The notes beneath the pieces were generated by a model. That model worked only from the letters and a program-made list of their open reading frames with translations. It was not told the DNA's origin and made no database searches. From JANOMH01 sp031422295 (GTDB lineage: Bacteria > Pseudomonadota > Alphaproteobacteria > Rhodobacterales > Rhodobacteraceae), in assembly GCA_031422295.1 (NCBI GenBank), contig JANOQM010000090.1, forward strand, positions 1 through 64,000: DNA of 64,000 bases. Reading direction: 5' to 3'. Both the position numbers and the translations under genes were made by a program. How positions within the stretch are numbered: position 1 is the first letter of the stretch; every line of letters starts with the position of its first letter. This document shows positions 50,617 to 59,457 of this stretch, in pieces.

Positions 50617-50898
50617 CTCAGTTCCAAGGGAGACGTTACCGTCGCTACGTAAACACGTAAGCATGTCTGCATTCGGCCAGAGGCGCGTGCGTTGGCGTCT
50701 ATGGCCGTGCATTTGGGGTCGTTTCAGATTCGATGCAAGGGTTTTTTTCGGTGTGGGGCCGTCAGGGGCAAAATAATTCCGCTGGGAATGGTGGGGCGAT
50801 GATTTTGGGTCACAATAGGTTGACGAAGGGTAAATCAGGGAACGGTTTTGTGACGTGGCGCGTTGATCCTGCACAACTTACCTCAAAGGAGAAACCCC

Positions 50899-50976
50899 AT
50901 GAAAGGCATCATCGCCTGGGCACTTGGCGTGCCGATTATTGTGATCATTCTGTTGTATGTGACGAACATTTTTTGA
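50899..50976 (+). CDS. 25-residue membrane peptide
   Basis: MKGIIAWALGVPIIVIILLY followed by VTNIF. It has a strong ribosome site (AAAGGAG eight bases upstream). One hydrophobic helix. Very short proteins of this pattern (MKGxIAWxLGxP) are common in alphaproteobacteria, from memory, and unannotated in many genomes. It stands alone, divergent from the decarboxylase, and a repeat follows its stop. Confidence 0.55.
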   Translation: MKGIIAWALGVPIIVIILLYVTNIF

Positions 50977-50979
50977 CCG

Positions 50980-51035
50980 GTAGGGTGGGTTAAAACCCAC
51001 CTTACCAGTTGCGAAGTAAGGTGGGTTTTAACCCA
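50980..51035. repeat. Dispersed palindrome pair downstream of pntB
   Basis: GTAGGGTGGGTTAAAACCCA continuing CCTTAC at 50980-51005, and GTAAGGTGGGTTTTAACCCA at 51016-51035, separated by 10 bases. The two are the longest-armed copies of the family in this window. They lie between the small peptide gene and the pntB stop and may end both transcripts. Confidence 0.75.
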
Positions 51036-51044
51036 GGCCCCCTG

Positions 51045-52517
51045 TTACGAAATCTTGGTCAACAGTTCGTCCAGTGACTTCTTGGCATCGCCATAGAACA
51101 TCCGGGTATTGTCCTTGAAAAACAGCGGGTTCTCGATCCCCGAATAGCCCGTGCCCTGCCCGCGTTTGCTCACGAATACCTGCTTGGCTTTCCAGCATTC
51201 CAGCACCGGCATGCCCGCAATCGGGCTGTTCGGGTCGTCCTGTGCGGCCGGGTTCACGATGTCGTTGGACCCGATGACGATCGCCACGTCGGTGGTCGGG
51301 AAATCATCGTTGATCTCGTCCATTTCCATCACGATGTCATAGGGTACGCGGGCTTCGGCCAGCAGCACGTTCATATGGCCGGGCAAGCGGCCCGCGACCG
51401 GATGGATCGCAAAGCGCACTGTCTTGCCCTTGGCCCGCAGCCGCCGGGTCAGTTCGGAAACCGACTGCTGCGCCTGTGCAACCGCCATGCCATAGCCCGG
51501 GATGATGATGATGCTGTCGGCATCGTCCAAAGCAGCGGCGACGCCGTCCACGTCGATGGCGATCTGTTCGCCCGCGATGGCCATGGCCGGGCCGGTCGTG
51601 TTGCCAAACCCGCCCAGGATCACGCTGATGAAACTGCGGTTCATCGCCTTGCACATGATGTAGGACAGGATCGCGCCGGACGATCCGACCAGCGCCCCCA
51701 CCACGATCATCAGGTCATTGGACAGCGAAAACCCGATCGCCGCCGCCGCCCAGCCGGAATAGCTGTTCAGCATCGAGACGACGACGGGCATGTCCGCCCC
51801 GCCGATACCCATGATCAGGTGGTAGCCGATGAAAAAGGCAAAGAGCGACATCAGGATCAGCGTCCATGGCCCCAGACCCGCCATATAGCCAATCAGCAGC
51901 AACACCGAGAGTGCTGCCGCCCCGGCGTTCAGCATATGCCCGCCGGGCAGTTGTGTGGCCTTGGTATCCACCGCTATGGTCCGCCCGCCAAGGGTTACAC
52001 TGCCCGCAAGCTTGAGGAAAGCCACGACCGAGCCGGTAAAGGTGATCGCCCCGATGAAGACCCCCAGAAAGACCTCGACCTTGAGCACGTTGATCTCTGC
52101 GGCGGTTTTGGCCGCGACCTTGGCGGCAAAGCCGGTCAGTTCGGCGAGGCCGGTCAGGTTGTTCGCCGCCTGAAAAGCAGCCACCTGCACCATGGCGATT
52201 TCCGAGTTATAGCCGATAAAGACCGCCGCCAGTCCAACCAGCGAATGCATGGCCGCCACAAGTTGCGGCATTTCGGTCATCTGCACGCGCTGCGCCACAT
52301 ACAGGCCCGCCGTGCCGCCCGCTGCGATCATCAGAAGCGACAGGAACCAGTTGCCCGCCCCCGGCCCGACCAGAGTTGCGGCCACGGCCAGCGCCATGCC
52401 GGTGATCCCGTACCAGACAGCGCGCTTGGCGCTTTCCTGCCCCGACAGCCCGCCCAGCGAAAAGATGAACAGGATGGCCGCAACAACATAAACGGCCGTG
52501 GTGAATCCGACTTCCAT
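51045..52517 (-). CDS. pntB: NAD(P)(+) transhydrogenase subunit beta
   Basis: 490 residues. About eight to nine N-terminal TM helices, then the NADP-binding domain III (IIIIPGYGMAVAQAQQSVSE, FAIHPVAGRLPGHMNVLLAE, NDDFPTTDVAIVIGSNDIVN, with the KRGQGTGYSGIENPLF end). Together with PntA it couples proton entry to NADPH formation. Ten bases follow the second palindrome copy. pntA ends 12 bases upstream. Confidence 0.97.
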   Translation of the reverse strand: MEVGFTTAVYVVAAILFIFSLGGLSGQESAKRAVWYGITGMALAVAATLVGPGAGNWFLSLLMIAAGGTAGLYVAQRVQMTEMPQLVAAMHSLVGLAAVFIGYNSEIAMVQVAAFQAANNLTGLAELTGFAAKVAAKTAAEINVLKVEVFLGVFIGAITFTGSVVAFLKLAGSVTLGGRTIAVDTKATQLPGGHMLNAGAAALSVLLLIGYMAGLGPWTLILMSLFAFFIGYHLIMGIGGADMPVVVSMLNSYSGWAAAAIGFSLSNDLMIVVGALVGSSGAILSYIMCKAMNRSFISVILGGFGNTTGPAMAIAGEQIAIDVDGVAAALDDADSIIIIPGYGMAVAQAQQSVSELTRRLRAKGKTVRFAIHPVAGRLPGHMNVLLAEARVPYDIVMEMDEINDDFPTTDVAIVIGSNDIVNPAAQDDPNSPIAGMPVLECWKAKQVFVSKRGQGTGYSGIENPLFFKDNTRMFYGDAKKSLDELLTKIS

Positions 52518-52529
52518 CCTGATCGCTCC

Positions 52530-54101
52530 TTACGATTTCTGGAACATGGCCAGCATCCGCCGGGTGACCATGAAACCGCCAAAGATATTGACTGCCGCCA
52601 TCAGAACGGCCAGCGCCGCCAGAATGACAACCAGCCAGTGCCCGGTGCCGATTTGCAGCAGGGCCCCCAGGATGATGATCGAGCTGATCGCATTGGTAAC
52701 CGCCATCAGCGGCGTGTGCAACGAATGGGCGACGTTCCAGATCACCTGGAACCCGATAAAGACGGCCAGCACGAAGACGATGAAATGCGACATGAAGCTG
52801 GCTGGCGCATAAAGCCCGGCGAGCAACAGCAACCCGCCGCCCACCGCCAGCATTGTGACCTGATTGCGGGTCTGCGCCTTGAAGGCCGCGGCTTCGGCTG
52901 CCCGCTTTTCAACCGGCGTCAGTTCCTTGGGCTTTTCCTTTTTCGCCTGCACCGCAATGGCTTGGACCTTTGGCGGCGGCGGCGGGAAAGTGATCGCTCC
53001 GGCATGGGTTACGGTCGCCCCCCGGATCACGTCGTCCTCCATGTTCTGGGCGATGACGCCGTCCTTTTTCGGGGTCAGATCAAAGATCATGTGCCGGATA
53101 TTGTTGGAATACAGCGTGCTGGCCTGTGCGGCCATGCGGCTGGGGAAATCGGTATAGCCCACAATGGTCACGCCATTGTCGGACACGATTTTCTGGTCCA
53201 TCACAGTCAGATCGCAATTGCCACCGCGTTCGGCGGCCAAGTCGATAACCACCGATCCGGGCTTCATCGCGGCGACCATATCGGCCAGCCACAGCTTGGG
53301 CGCATCGCGACCCGGGATCAGCGCTGTGGTGATGACGATATCCATATCGGGGGCCAGTTCGCGGAACTTGGCCAGTTGCTTTTCGCGGAATTCCGGGCTG
53401 GACGGGGCGGCATAACCCCCGGTTGCCGCACCATCCTGCGCTTCAGCGAAATCCAGATAGACGAACTCCGCGCCCATCGATTCAATCTGCTCGGCCACCT
53501 CGGGGCGCACGTCAAAGGCGAATGTCATGGCACCCAAAGACGTGGCGGTCCCAATGGCAGCGAGGCCCGCGACCCCTGCCCCGATCACCAGCACCTTGGC
53601 AGGCGGCACCTTGCCCGCAGCAGTCACCTGACCGGTAAAGAACCGGCCAAAGTTGCTCCCCGCCTCGATCACCGCGCGGTAACCTGCGATATTGGCCATC
53701 GACGACAGCGCGTCCATCTTTTGCGCCCGGCTGATGCGGGGCACCATATCCATCGCAATCGCCGTGGCCCCGGTGGCATTGACCGCTTCCAGCAGGTCCT
53801 TGTTCTGGCCGGGCCAGAAGAACGAGATGACGGTTTTGCCCGCCGACAGATGCTTGGCCTCGGCCAGCGTCGGTGCGCGCACTTTGACGATAATGTCAGA
53901 CCCGGCCCAAAGCGCCTTGGCGGTTTTGACCACTGTCACCCCAGCGGCGACATAGGTCGCGTCGGAAAACCCGGCCCGCACCCCGGCCCCGGTTTCAACC
54001 AGACACTCATGCCCCAGCTTTTTCAACTCAAGCGCCGAGGCCGGCGTCATCGCGACCCGGGCTTCTCCGTCAAAGATTTCCCTTGCAGCACCGATCTTCA
54101 T
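52530..54101 (-). CDS. pntA: NAD(P)(+) transhydrogenase subunit alpha (fused alpha1-alpha2)
   Basis: 523 residues from the ATG at 54101. NAD-binding domain I (KIGAAREIFDGEARVAMTPA, VLVIGAGVAGLAAIGTATSL) and a C-terminal part with a charged linker and four TM helices (MLAVGGGLLLLAGLYAPASF, ITNAISSIIILGALLQIGTG-like). In many alphaproteobacteria the two alpha parts are separate genes; here they are fused as in E. coli. Starts the pntAB operon, with a 280-base divergent gap to the SDR gene. Confidence 0.95.
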   Translation of the reverse strand: MKIGAAREIFDGEARVAMTPASALELKKLGHECLVETGAGVRAGFSDATYVAAGVTVVKTAKALWAGSDIIVKVRAPTLAEAKHLSAGKTVISFFWPGQNKDLLEAVNATGATAIAMDMVPRISRAQKMDALSSMANIAGYRAVIEAGSNFGRFFTGQVTAAGKVPPAKVLVIGAGVAGLAAIGTATSLGAMTFAFDVRPEVAEQIESMGAEFVYLDFAEAQDGAATGGYAAPSSPEFREKQLAKFRELAPDMDIVITTALIPGRDAPKLWLADMVAAMKPGSVVIDLAAERGGNCDLTVMDQKIVSDNGVTIVGYTDFPSRMAAQASTLYSNNIRHMIFDLTPKKDGVIAQNMEDDVIRGATVTHAGAITFPPPPPKVQAIAVQAKKEKPKELTPVEKRAAEAAAFKAQTRNQVTMLAVGGGLLLLAGLYAPASFMSHFIVFVLAVFIGFQVIWNVAHSLHTPLMAVTNAISSIIILGALLQIGTGHWLVVILAALAVLMAAVNIFGGFMVTRRMLAMFQKS

Positions 54102-54381
54102 GGGCGGTCCCCTGTCCTGAGCCAAGCCTGATACCATGGTCCGTGACCATTGGCCGAACCGCCATAGCCCGCGTAAGAATATTTCACAAGACAGGCCAGA
54201 ACTGATCGAAGTGGATTACGGCCACCGGGTCATTTCCGGTGCCGGGCAAACTGCCGCTGGCCCGGTTATGCCTGCAAAACGTTCAGACACAGGGCCGACT
54301 GATCAGTCCTGCGGTCCGCACCATTTTCTTTTCGCGGCCCGTTGGCTTAACATCCTCTCGCAACGTTATATCGGGGGGCAA

Positions 54382-55140
54382 ATGTCACTGTCAGGAAAAC
54401 ATGCGCTGGTCACCGGCGGCGGTACCGGTATCGGTCTGGCCATTGCACAAGCGCTGTCCGCGGCTGGGGCGACAGTCACGATCACCGGGCGGCGTGCTGC
54501 GGCATTGGAGCAGGCGGCGGCGGATACCCAAGGTCTGTATCCGCTGGTGATGGATGTCAGCGTTGAATCCTCGGTCCGCGATGGTATTGCTGCGGCGGCG
54601 GCCCGGCATGGCCCGGTTGCGATTACAGTCGCCAATGCGGGCATTGCCGAAGGCGGGGCGTTTTCCAGACTGAGCATGGCCGACTGGCGCCGGATGACGG
54701 CGACCAATCTGGACGGGGCCTTTGTCACCATTCAGGCCGCCCTTGCGACCCTGCCGCGCGGGCATTGGGGCCGGGTTATTGCGGTGTCATCCATCGCGGG
54801 GCTGCGCGGGCTGAAGGGCGGGATCCCCTATACCGTGTCCAAGCATGGCATGATCGGCCTGATCCGGGGCCTGAGCGAAGAGTATCTCGGCGGGCCCGTG
54901 ACGTTTAACGCCCTGTGCCCCGGATATGTCGACACCGACATTGTCCGCCAGCAAGTGCCGCAGATCGCCGCCCGCCGGAATGTGACCGAGGCCGAAGCTG
55001 AAACCTATCTGGCCACAGGCAACCGCCATTCCCGCTTGCTGCAGGTTGATGAAATCGCAGCTGCGGCGCTGTGGTTATGTGCTGAGGGGTCGCGCAGTGT
55101 AAACGGACAGTGTATTCAAATTTCAGGCGGTCAGATCTGA
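54382..55140 (+). CDS. Short-chain dehydrogenase/reductase
   Basis: 252 residues from the ATG at 54382, preceded by a purine-rich GGGGGGC; codons further upstream to 54136 do not look coding. NAD(P)-binding TGGGTGIGLAIA, NAG motif VANAGIAEGG, catalytic S-Y-K (IAVSSIAG, YTVSKHG). The basic or acidic cofactor determinant (TGRRAAAL) suggests NADP. It heads the kynurenine cluster, but is not a kynurenine formamidase. Similar to bacterial 3-hydroxyacyl-type SDRs; substrate unknown. Confidence 0.85.
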   Translation: MSLSGKHALVTGGGTGIGLAIAQALSAAGATVTITGRRAAALEQAAADTQGLYPLVMDVSVESSVRDGIAAAAARHGPVAITVANAGIAEGGAFSRLSMADWRRMTATNLDGAFVTIQAALATLPRGHWGRVIAVSSIAGLRGLKGGIPYTVSKHGMIGLIRGLSEEYLGGPVTFNALCPGYVDTDIVRQQVPQIAARRNVTEAEAETYLATGNRHSRLLQVDEIAAAALWLCAEGSRSVNGQCIQISGGQI

Positions 55141-55161
55141 CCCGCCACTGAGGAGGGCGCG

Positions 55162-55491
55162 GTGCGATCCACGATGTTGATTCTGCCATATGCCGCCATT
55201 CATGCCTATTTCGTCTGGCTGGAAATGTTCCAATGGGACGCCCCGCGCACCCGCAAGGTGTTTGGCACCACCCCCGAATTTGCCGCGGCATCCAAGGTGC
55301 TGGACGCCAATCAAGGCTTGTGTAACGGCTTTCTGGCTACGGGGTTGCTGTTCGGGCTATGGCGGGGGGATGTGACGATGTTGGGGTTTCTGCTGGTTTG
55401 CATTATCGTGGCCGGGGTTTATGGCACGATGACAGCGACCAAGGCTGCTTTTTTCGCCCATACCATCGCGGCAAAGGGAGCCCTTGAATGA
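55162..55491 (+). CDS. DUF1304 family membrane protein
   Basis: 109 residues from a GTG with GAGGAGG upstream. About four hydrophobic segments (MLILPYAAIHAYFVWLEMFQ, ATGLLFGLWRGDVTMLGFLL). The motif MFQWDAPRTRKVFG and LDANQGLCNGFLA resembles DUF1304, predicted small membrane proteins. Its TGA overlaps kynU. Role in tryptophan breakdown is unproven. Confidence 0.8.
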   Translation: MRSTMLILPYAAIHAYFVWLEMFQWDAPRTRKVFGTTPEFAAASKVLDANQGLCNGFLATGLLFGLWRGDVTMLGFLLVCIIVAGVYGTMTATKAAFFAHTIAAKGALE

Positions 55492-56681
55492 CCGATTTCG
55501 CCGCCACCAAAGCCCTGTTCCACTTGCCCGTCGGCATGATCTATCTGGACGGCAATTCACTGGGCCCCCTGCCCCTTGCTGCCCCGGCCCGGATGGCCAG
55601 CGTCATGGCCGACGAATGGGGGCAGATGCTGATTGGCGGATGGAATGCTGCTGGCTGGATGGCGCAGCCTACGGTTATGGGCGACCGGGTGGGTGCTTTG
55701 ATCGGGGCCGAACCGGGCCATGTGACACTGGGCGATACATTGTCGATCAAGGTGTATCAGGCGCTTGCCTCGGCCATCGCGATGCGCCCGGGTCGCCGCA
55801 TGATCCTGTCGGACAGCGGCAATTTTCCGTCCGATCTGTATATGGCCCAAGGGCTGATCGCGATGCTGGGACAGGGGTTGGAACTGCGCATTGTGACGCC
55901 GGAACAGGTTCATGACGCGATTGATGACAGTGTCGCGGCCTTTCTGATCACCGAGGTCGATTATAAAACCGGGCGGCGGCATGATATGGCCGCGCTGACA
56001 GCGCGAGCCCATGCGCATGGGGCGCTGGCGATCTGGGATCTGGCGCATTCCGCTGGCGCATTTCCGATTGGCGTCGGCACCGGTGGCGCAGATTTTGCCG
56101 TTGGCTGCACCTATAAATACCTTAATGGCGGTCCGGGTGCGCCTGCGTTCATCTATGTGGCCCCACGCAATATCAATATCGCCCGCCCGGCCCTGTCCGG
56201 CTGGCTGGGGCATGCGGCCCCGTTCGCGTTTGATCTGGATTACCGCCCCGGCACCGGGATCGAGCGGATGCGGGTTGGCACGCCGCCAATTTTGGCAATG
56301 GCGGCATTATCGGCAGCTTTGGATGCGTGGGAGGGGGTCGATCTGGATGACCTTCGCGCCGCATCCCTTGCCCTGACCGACCAGTTCATCGCCGGAATCG
56401 AGGCGGCCTGCCCGATGTTGACCCTTGCCACCCCGCGCGACCACGCCCGGCGCGGCTCGCAAGTGTCATTCCATTTCACCGATGGGTTTGCCGCAATGCA
56501 GGCGATCAAGGCCCGCGGCGTGATCGGTGATTTCCGTGCCCCCGACATCATGCGCTTTGGCTTTACCCCCTTGTTCATTGATGCGGGCGATGTCGAGGCC
56601 GGGGTTCGGATCATTGCCGATGTGATGACCCACCGGCTGTGGGACCGGCCTGAGTTCAAGATCGGCACACGGGTGACATGA
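55488..56681 (+). CDS. kynU: Kynureninase
   Basis: 397 residues. Fold-I PLP enzyme; start MTDFAATKALFHLPVGMIYL then LDGNSLGPLP, with the Schiff-base lysine in GCTYKYLNGGPGAPAFIYV. Cleaves kynurenine (or 3-hydroxykynurenine) to anthranilate (or 3-hydroxyanthranilate) and alanine. Overlaps DUF1304 and GNAT genes by ATGA, so the cluster is one translation-coupled unit. Partner of kynA 1.1 kb downstream. Confidence 0.93.
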   Translation: MTDFAATKALFHLPVGMIYLDGNSLGPLPLAAPARMASVMADEWGQMLIGGWNAAGWMAQPTVMGDRVGALIGAEPGHVTLGDTLSIKVYQALASAIAMRPGRRMILSDSGNFPSDLYMAQGLIAMLGQGLELRIVTPEQVHDAIDDSVAAFLITEVDYKTGRRHDMAALTARAHAHGALAIWDLAHSAGAFPIGVGTGGADFAVGCTYKYLNGGPGAPAFIYVAPRNINIARPALSGWLGHAAPFAFDLDYRPGTGIERMRVGTPPILAMAALSAALDAWEGVDLDDLRAASLALTDQFIAGIEAACPMLTLATPRDHARRGSQVSFHFTDGFAAMQAIKARGVIGDFRAPDIMRFGFTPLFIDAGDVEAGVRIIADVMTHRLWDRPEFKIGTRVT

Positions 56682-57181
56682 CGCAGCCGCTGATCCGCCG
56701 GTTCGAATTGTCCGACACGACCGCAACATGGGACGTGTTTTACCGGGCCGTGCGGATTGGCGCAGCCGGGCATTATACCGAGGCCGAACTGATCGATTGG
56801 GTTGCGTCCGATGTGATGCCAGACGACTGGGGTCCATGGCTGGACCGGCATTTTACGGTCGTTGCGGATGATCAGGGCCACGTCGTCGGGTTTTTCATGC
56901 TCGAGGCGGATGGCTATCTGAACATGGCCTTTGTGCTGCCCGACTACAGGCGCACTGGGCTGGCCCAACGCCTGTATGCAGCTATTTTGGCGCAAGCGCA
57001 GGCCAGCGGGATACTGCAGATGACCGTGATCGCCAGCCGCTTGGCCACACCGTTCCTGCGCCGTCAAGGTTGGGTCGATGACCCCAACCCGCCGCCGCGT
57101 GAGGGGCATCCGGTGTTGTCGGATGGACCGGAACCGAGCGAATGGACGCTGAAACTGCACCTTGGGGGCCCGCATGGCTAA
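56678..57181 (+). CDS. GNAT-family N-acetyltransferase
   Basis: 167 residues. Acetyl-CoA binding region YLNMAFVLPDYRRTGLAQRL (motif R/Q-x-x-G/A variant) and a C-terminal VIASRLATPFLRRQGWV. Acceptor unknown. In this cluster it could act on kynurenine or anthranilate products, but no residue evidence exists. ATGA overlap with kynU. A 124-base gap follows before kynA. Confidence 0.75.
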   Translation: MTQPLIRRFELSDTTATWDVFYRAVRIGAAGHYTEAELIDWVASDVMPDDWGPWLDRHFTVVADDQGHVVGFFMLEADGYLNMAFVLPDYRRTGLAQRLYAAILAQAQASGILQMTVIASRLATPFLRRQGWVDDPNPPPREGHPVLSDGPEPSEWTLKLHLGGPHG

Positions 57182-57305
57182 GGCGTGCCCCTTGTGTCGT
57201 CCGGCGGGTTGGATTGCCGCGTGGCGTCGTTTGGCGGCGATGACTGCGCAGAATGGAAACGGCGGGTAACCCTATGGACCCCCACCCATTTTCAGGAGCT
57301 TGACC

Positions 57306-58136
57306 ATGACCACCACTGATCCCGTGAAACACGGCGCGCAAATGTCGTTTGACGGGCGCATGTCGTATACCGATTACCTTGGGCTGGACGCGATCCTGTC
57401 AGCCCAGCGCCCGATTTCCACTGCGCCCGACGAAATGCTGTTCATTATTCAGCACCAGACCTCCGAATTATGGATGCGGCTGGTGATCCACGAACTGACC
57501 GCCGCCCGACTGGCCCTGACCAGCGGCAAGGTCCGCCCGGCGTTCAAGATGTTGGCCCGCGTTGCCCGGATATTCGAGCAGCTGAACAATGCGTGGGATG
57601 TACTGCGCACGATGACGCCGTCGGATTATACGACGTTCCGCGCCGCCCTTGGCCAATCGTCCGGGTTTCAGTCGCATCAATACCGCCTATGCGAATTCAT
57701 CCTTGGCAACCGCAATCTGGCGATGCTGAAACCGCATGCGCACCGGCCCGACCTGACCGCCTTGCTGACCGCCGAACTGGCGCAACCGTCGCTGTATGAT
57801 ATAGCGTTGCAGCTGTTGCACCGGGACATTCCCCTGCCCGAGGCCGTGTTGTCGCGCGACCCCGGCACGCCCTATCTGGCCAATGCCGATGTCCGCGCCG
57901 CATGGACCGCTGTCTACCGCGCCCCGGGAAGCCATTGGGAATTGTATGAACTCGCCGAAAAGCTGGTGGATCTTGAGGATTACTTTCGCCGCTGGCGGTT
58001 CAACCATGTCACCACGGTCGAGCGGGTGATCGGGTTCAAACGTGGCACTGGCGGGACCGGCGGGGTCAGCTACCTAAAGCGGATGCTCGAGGTCGAGCTG
58101 TTTCCGGAGCTGTGGCATTTGCGGACGGAGCTTTAA
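57306..58136 (+). CDS. kynA: Tryptophan 2,3-dioxygenase
   Basis: 276 residues from the ATG at 57306 (AGGAG eight bases upstream; a TTG two codons earlier is too near the site). Family blocks: YTDYLGLDAILSAQRP, LFIIQHQTSELWMRLVIHEL (heme-distal His), FQSHQYRLCEFILGN, and FKRGTGGTGGVSYLKRMLEV. Opens L-tryptophan to N-formylkynurenine. No formamidase gene (kynB) is in the window between this step and kynU. Confidence 0.95.
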   Translation: MTTTDPVKHGAQMSFDGRMSYTDYLGLDAILSAQRPISTAPDEMLFIIQHQTSELWMRLVIHELTAARLALTSGKVRPAFKMLARVARIFEQLNNAWDVLRTMTPSDYTTFRAALGQSSGFQSHQYRLCEFILGNRNLAMLKPHAHRPDLTALLTAELAQPSLYDIALQLLHRDIPLPEAVLSRDPGTPYLANADVRAAWTAVYRAPGSHWELYELAEKLVDLEDYFRRWRFNHVTTVERVIGFKRGTGGTGGVSYLKRMLEVELFPELWHLRTEL

Positions 58137-58150
58137 GTCCCGGCGTCAGG

Positions 58151-58684
58151 TCAGCAATCGGCCCGAACATGCAATGTTTGCGACGCGGCACCTGCATTAT
58201 TGGACACGGCCTGATTATAGACTGGATCAAACCCGACCCAGCGGCACCCGCCGCCCGCCGCCAAAGCCTGCGCGGCCATCGCGGCACGTTCTGGAACCGA
58301 CAAGTTCAGCTGTGACCCGCACAGCCCCTGATTAATGGCGGCCTCGGTGCAAGACGCAACACGGCCATTGGCAGCCAGATAGACCGGCCCGGCGAGGATC
58401 ACGTTTTTTAACGTAAAAACATCCGTCCCCAAAAGGCTGGCTTCGCGCTGCCAATCACTTTCCGATACATTTGACGCAGCCCCGGCCCCAGCAACAGAAA
58501 ATATGAACATCAGCGGGGTCAGCGTATCGCCCGGGGACAGGCCCAGTTCCGGGCCTTGCATCCATTGTACATTATAGGCGCCGATCACGGCCTGGTTTCG
58601 ACTGGCTCCCGCGCCAGACGGTGTGTCACAGGCAGTGATCAGACCAATCGCGCCAAGGGTCAGCAAAATTTTGGCCAAATACAT
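58151..58684 (-). CDS. Secreted lipoprotein of unknown function
   Basis: 177 residues from the ATG at 58684, seven bases after GGGAG; a GTG two codons earlier is too close to that site. Lipobox LITAC (Cys19). Mature part Ala/Gly-rich with cysteines in SCTEAAINQGLCG, GGGCRWV and a terminal RADC. Domain not recognised. Convergent with kynA across 14 bases. Confidence 0.65.
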   Translation of the reverse strand: MYLAKILLTLGAIGLITACDTPSGAGASRNQAVIGAYNVQWMQGPELGLSPGDTLTPLMFIFSVAGAGAASNVSESDWQREASLLGTDVFTLKNVILAGPVYLAANGRVASCTEAAINQGLCGSQLNLSVPERAAMAAQALAAGGGCRWVGFDPVYNQAVSNNAGAASQTLHVRADC

Positions 58685-58769
58685 AGACACACTCCCGGAA
58701 AATCAGAACAAAGTCAGCTTAAGTTGGCCCTGACCCGGTCGCAAGGGGAAGCGGGAAAAACCGCATGAG

Positions 58770-59366
58770 TTACCCCACCAACGCCCGCCCGAACATCGCA
58801 GCCAACCGTGATACTGACGCGGCATAGGTTGGGTAATCCGCCGCCCCGGCCTTCATCCCGTGCAATGCGGCCAGAATTGTTGCAGCCACCGCCCCGGCAT
58901 CGCCGCCGAAATCCTGTAATGACACGCGGCCCGCTGCCGCCTCGGCCGTCAGCCAATCAGCGTAGATTGCGACCAGACGCGCCTCTCCCGCAACGGTGAT
59001 ATCTGCGCTGTTGGCGGTTTTGACATCCATGAACTCGGCCCCATGCGGCGAGGATAACAGCGCCTGCGCGATCTCGCCGCCCTGCGCCTCAAACGCCGCA
59101 GCAAGGGCCTGCGCCGGGGGGTGGCCTGCGGCCAGAACGGCACTGACCGCCTTGGCCGTAGTGTCATAATAATGCAGCCCGAGTGACCGGAATATATCCT
59201 CTTTACTGCTGAAATGCAGATACAGCGCCGCGCGGGACATACCCGCCGCCTGCGCTATGTCCTCCATCGAGGTGCGCCGGAACCCATACTGGCGGAACAC
59301 GTCAAACGCCGCTGTCAGGATCATTTTGTGGCGAGGGTCGGGGGCAGGTTTCAATGCATTTTCCAT
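58770..59366 (-). CDS. TetR-family transcriptional regulator
   Basis: 198 residues from the ATG at 59366 (MENALKPAPDPRHKMILTAA); a start at 59420 would place codons across the operator dyad and is less likely. N-terminal HTH (TSMEDIAQAAGMSRAALYLH, FSSKEDIFRSLG). C-terminal ligand-binding half unassigned. Divergent from the oxidoreductase pair at 59458, with paired dyads in the gap, so it likely represses it and itself. Effector unknown. Confidence 0.88.
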   Translation of the reverse strand: MENALKPAPDPRHKMILTAAFDVFRQYGFRRTSMEDIAQAAGMSRAALYLHFSSKEDIFRSLGLHYYDTTAKAVSAVLAAGHPPAQALAAAFEAQGGEIAQALLSSPHGAEFMDVKTANSADITVAGEARLVAIYADWLTAEAAAGRVSLQDFGGDAGAVAATILAALHGMKAGAADYPTYAASVSRLAAMFGRALVG

Positions 59367-59380
59367 AACCAGCAACTGAA

Positions 59381-59438
59381 TGACAAAATCTGCCTCATTT
59401 GTCAATTTACAGACTGACATAATTCGCCTATATTGTCA
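59381..59438. promoter_or_regulatory. Paired TetR operator dyads
   Basis: TGACA-N14-TGTCA occurs twice: 59381-59404 and 59415-59438. Arms are identical and the dyads are 34 bp apart centre to centre, close to three helical turns. They lie between the TetR gene start and the oxidoreductase start. Typical TetR operator layout; function inferred. Confidence 0.6.
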
Positions 59439-59457
59439 TAAACCGCAGGAGTCGCTG

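Noticed and set aside
51375..54131. A very long open frame (918 codons) on the plus strand opposite pntAB
   Set aside because: It is antisense to clearly coding pntA and pntB, has His/Arg/Gln-rich composition with no family motif, and results from the high GC and codon bias of pntAB.
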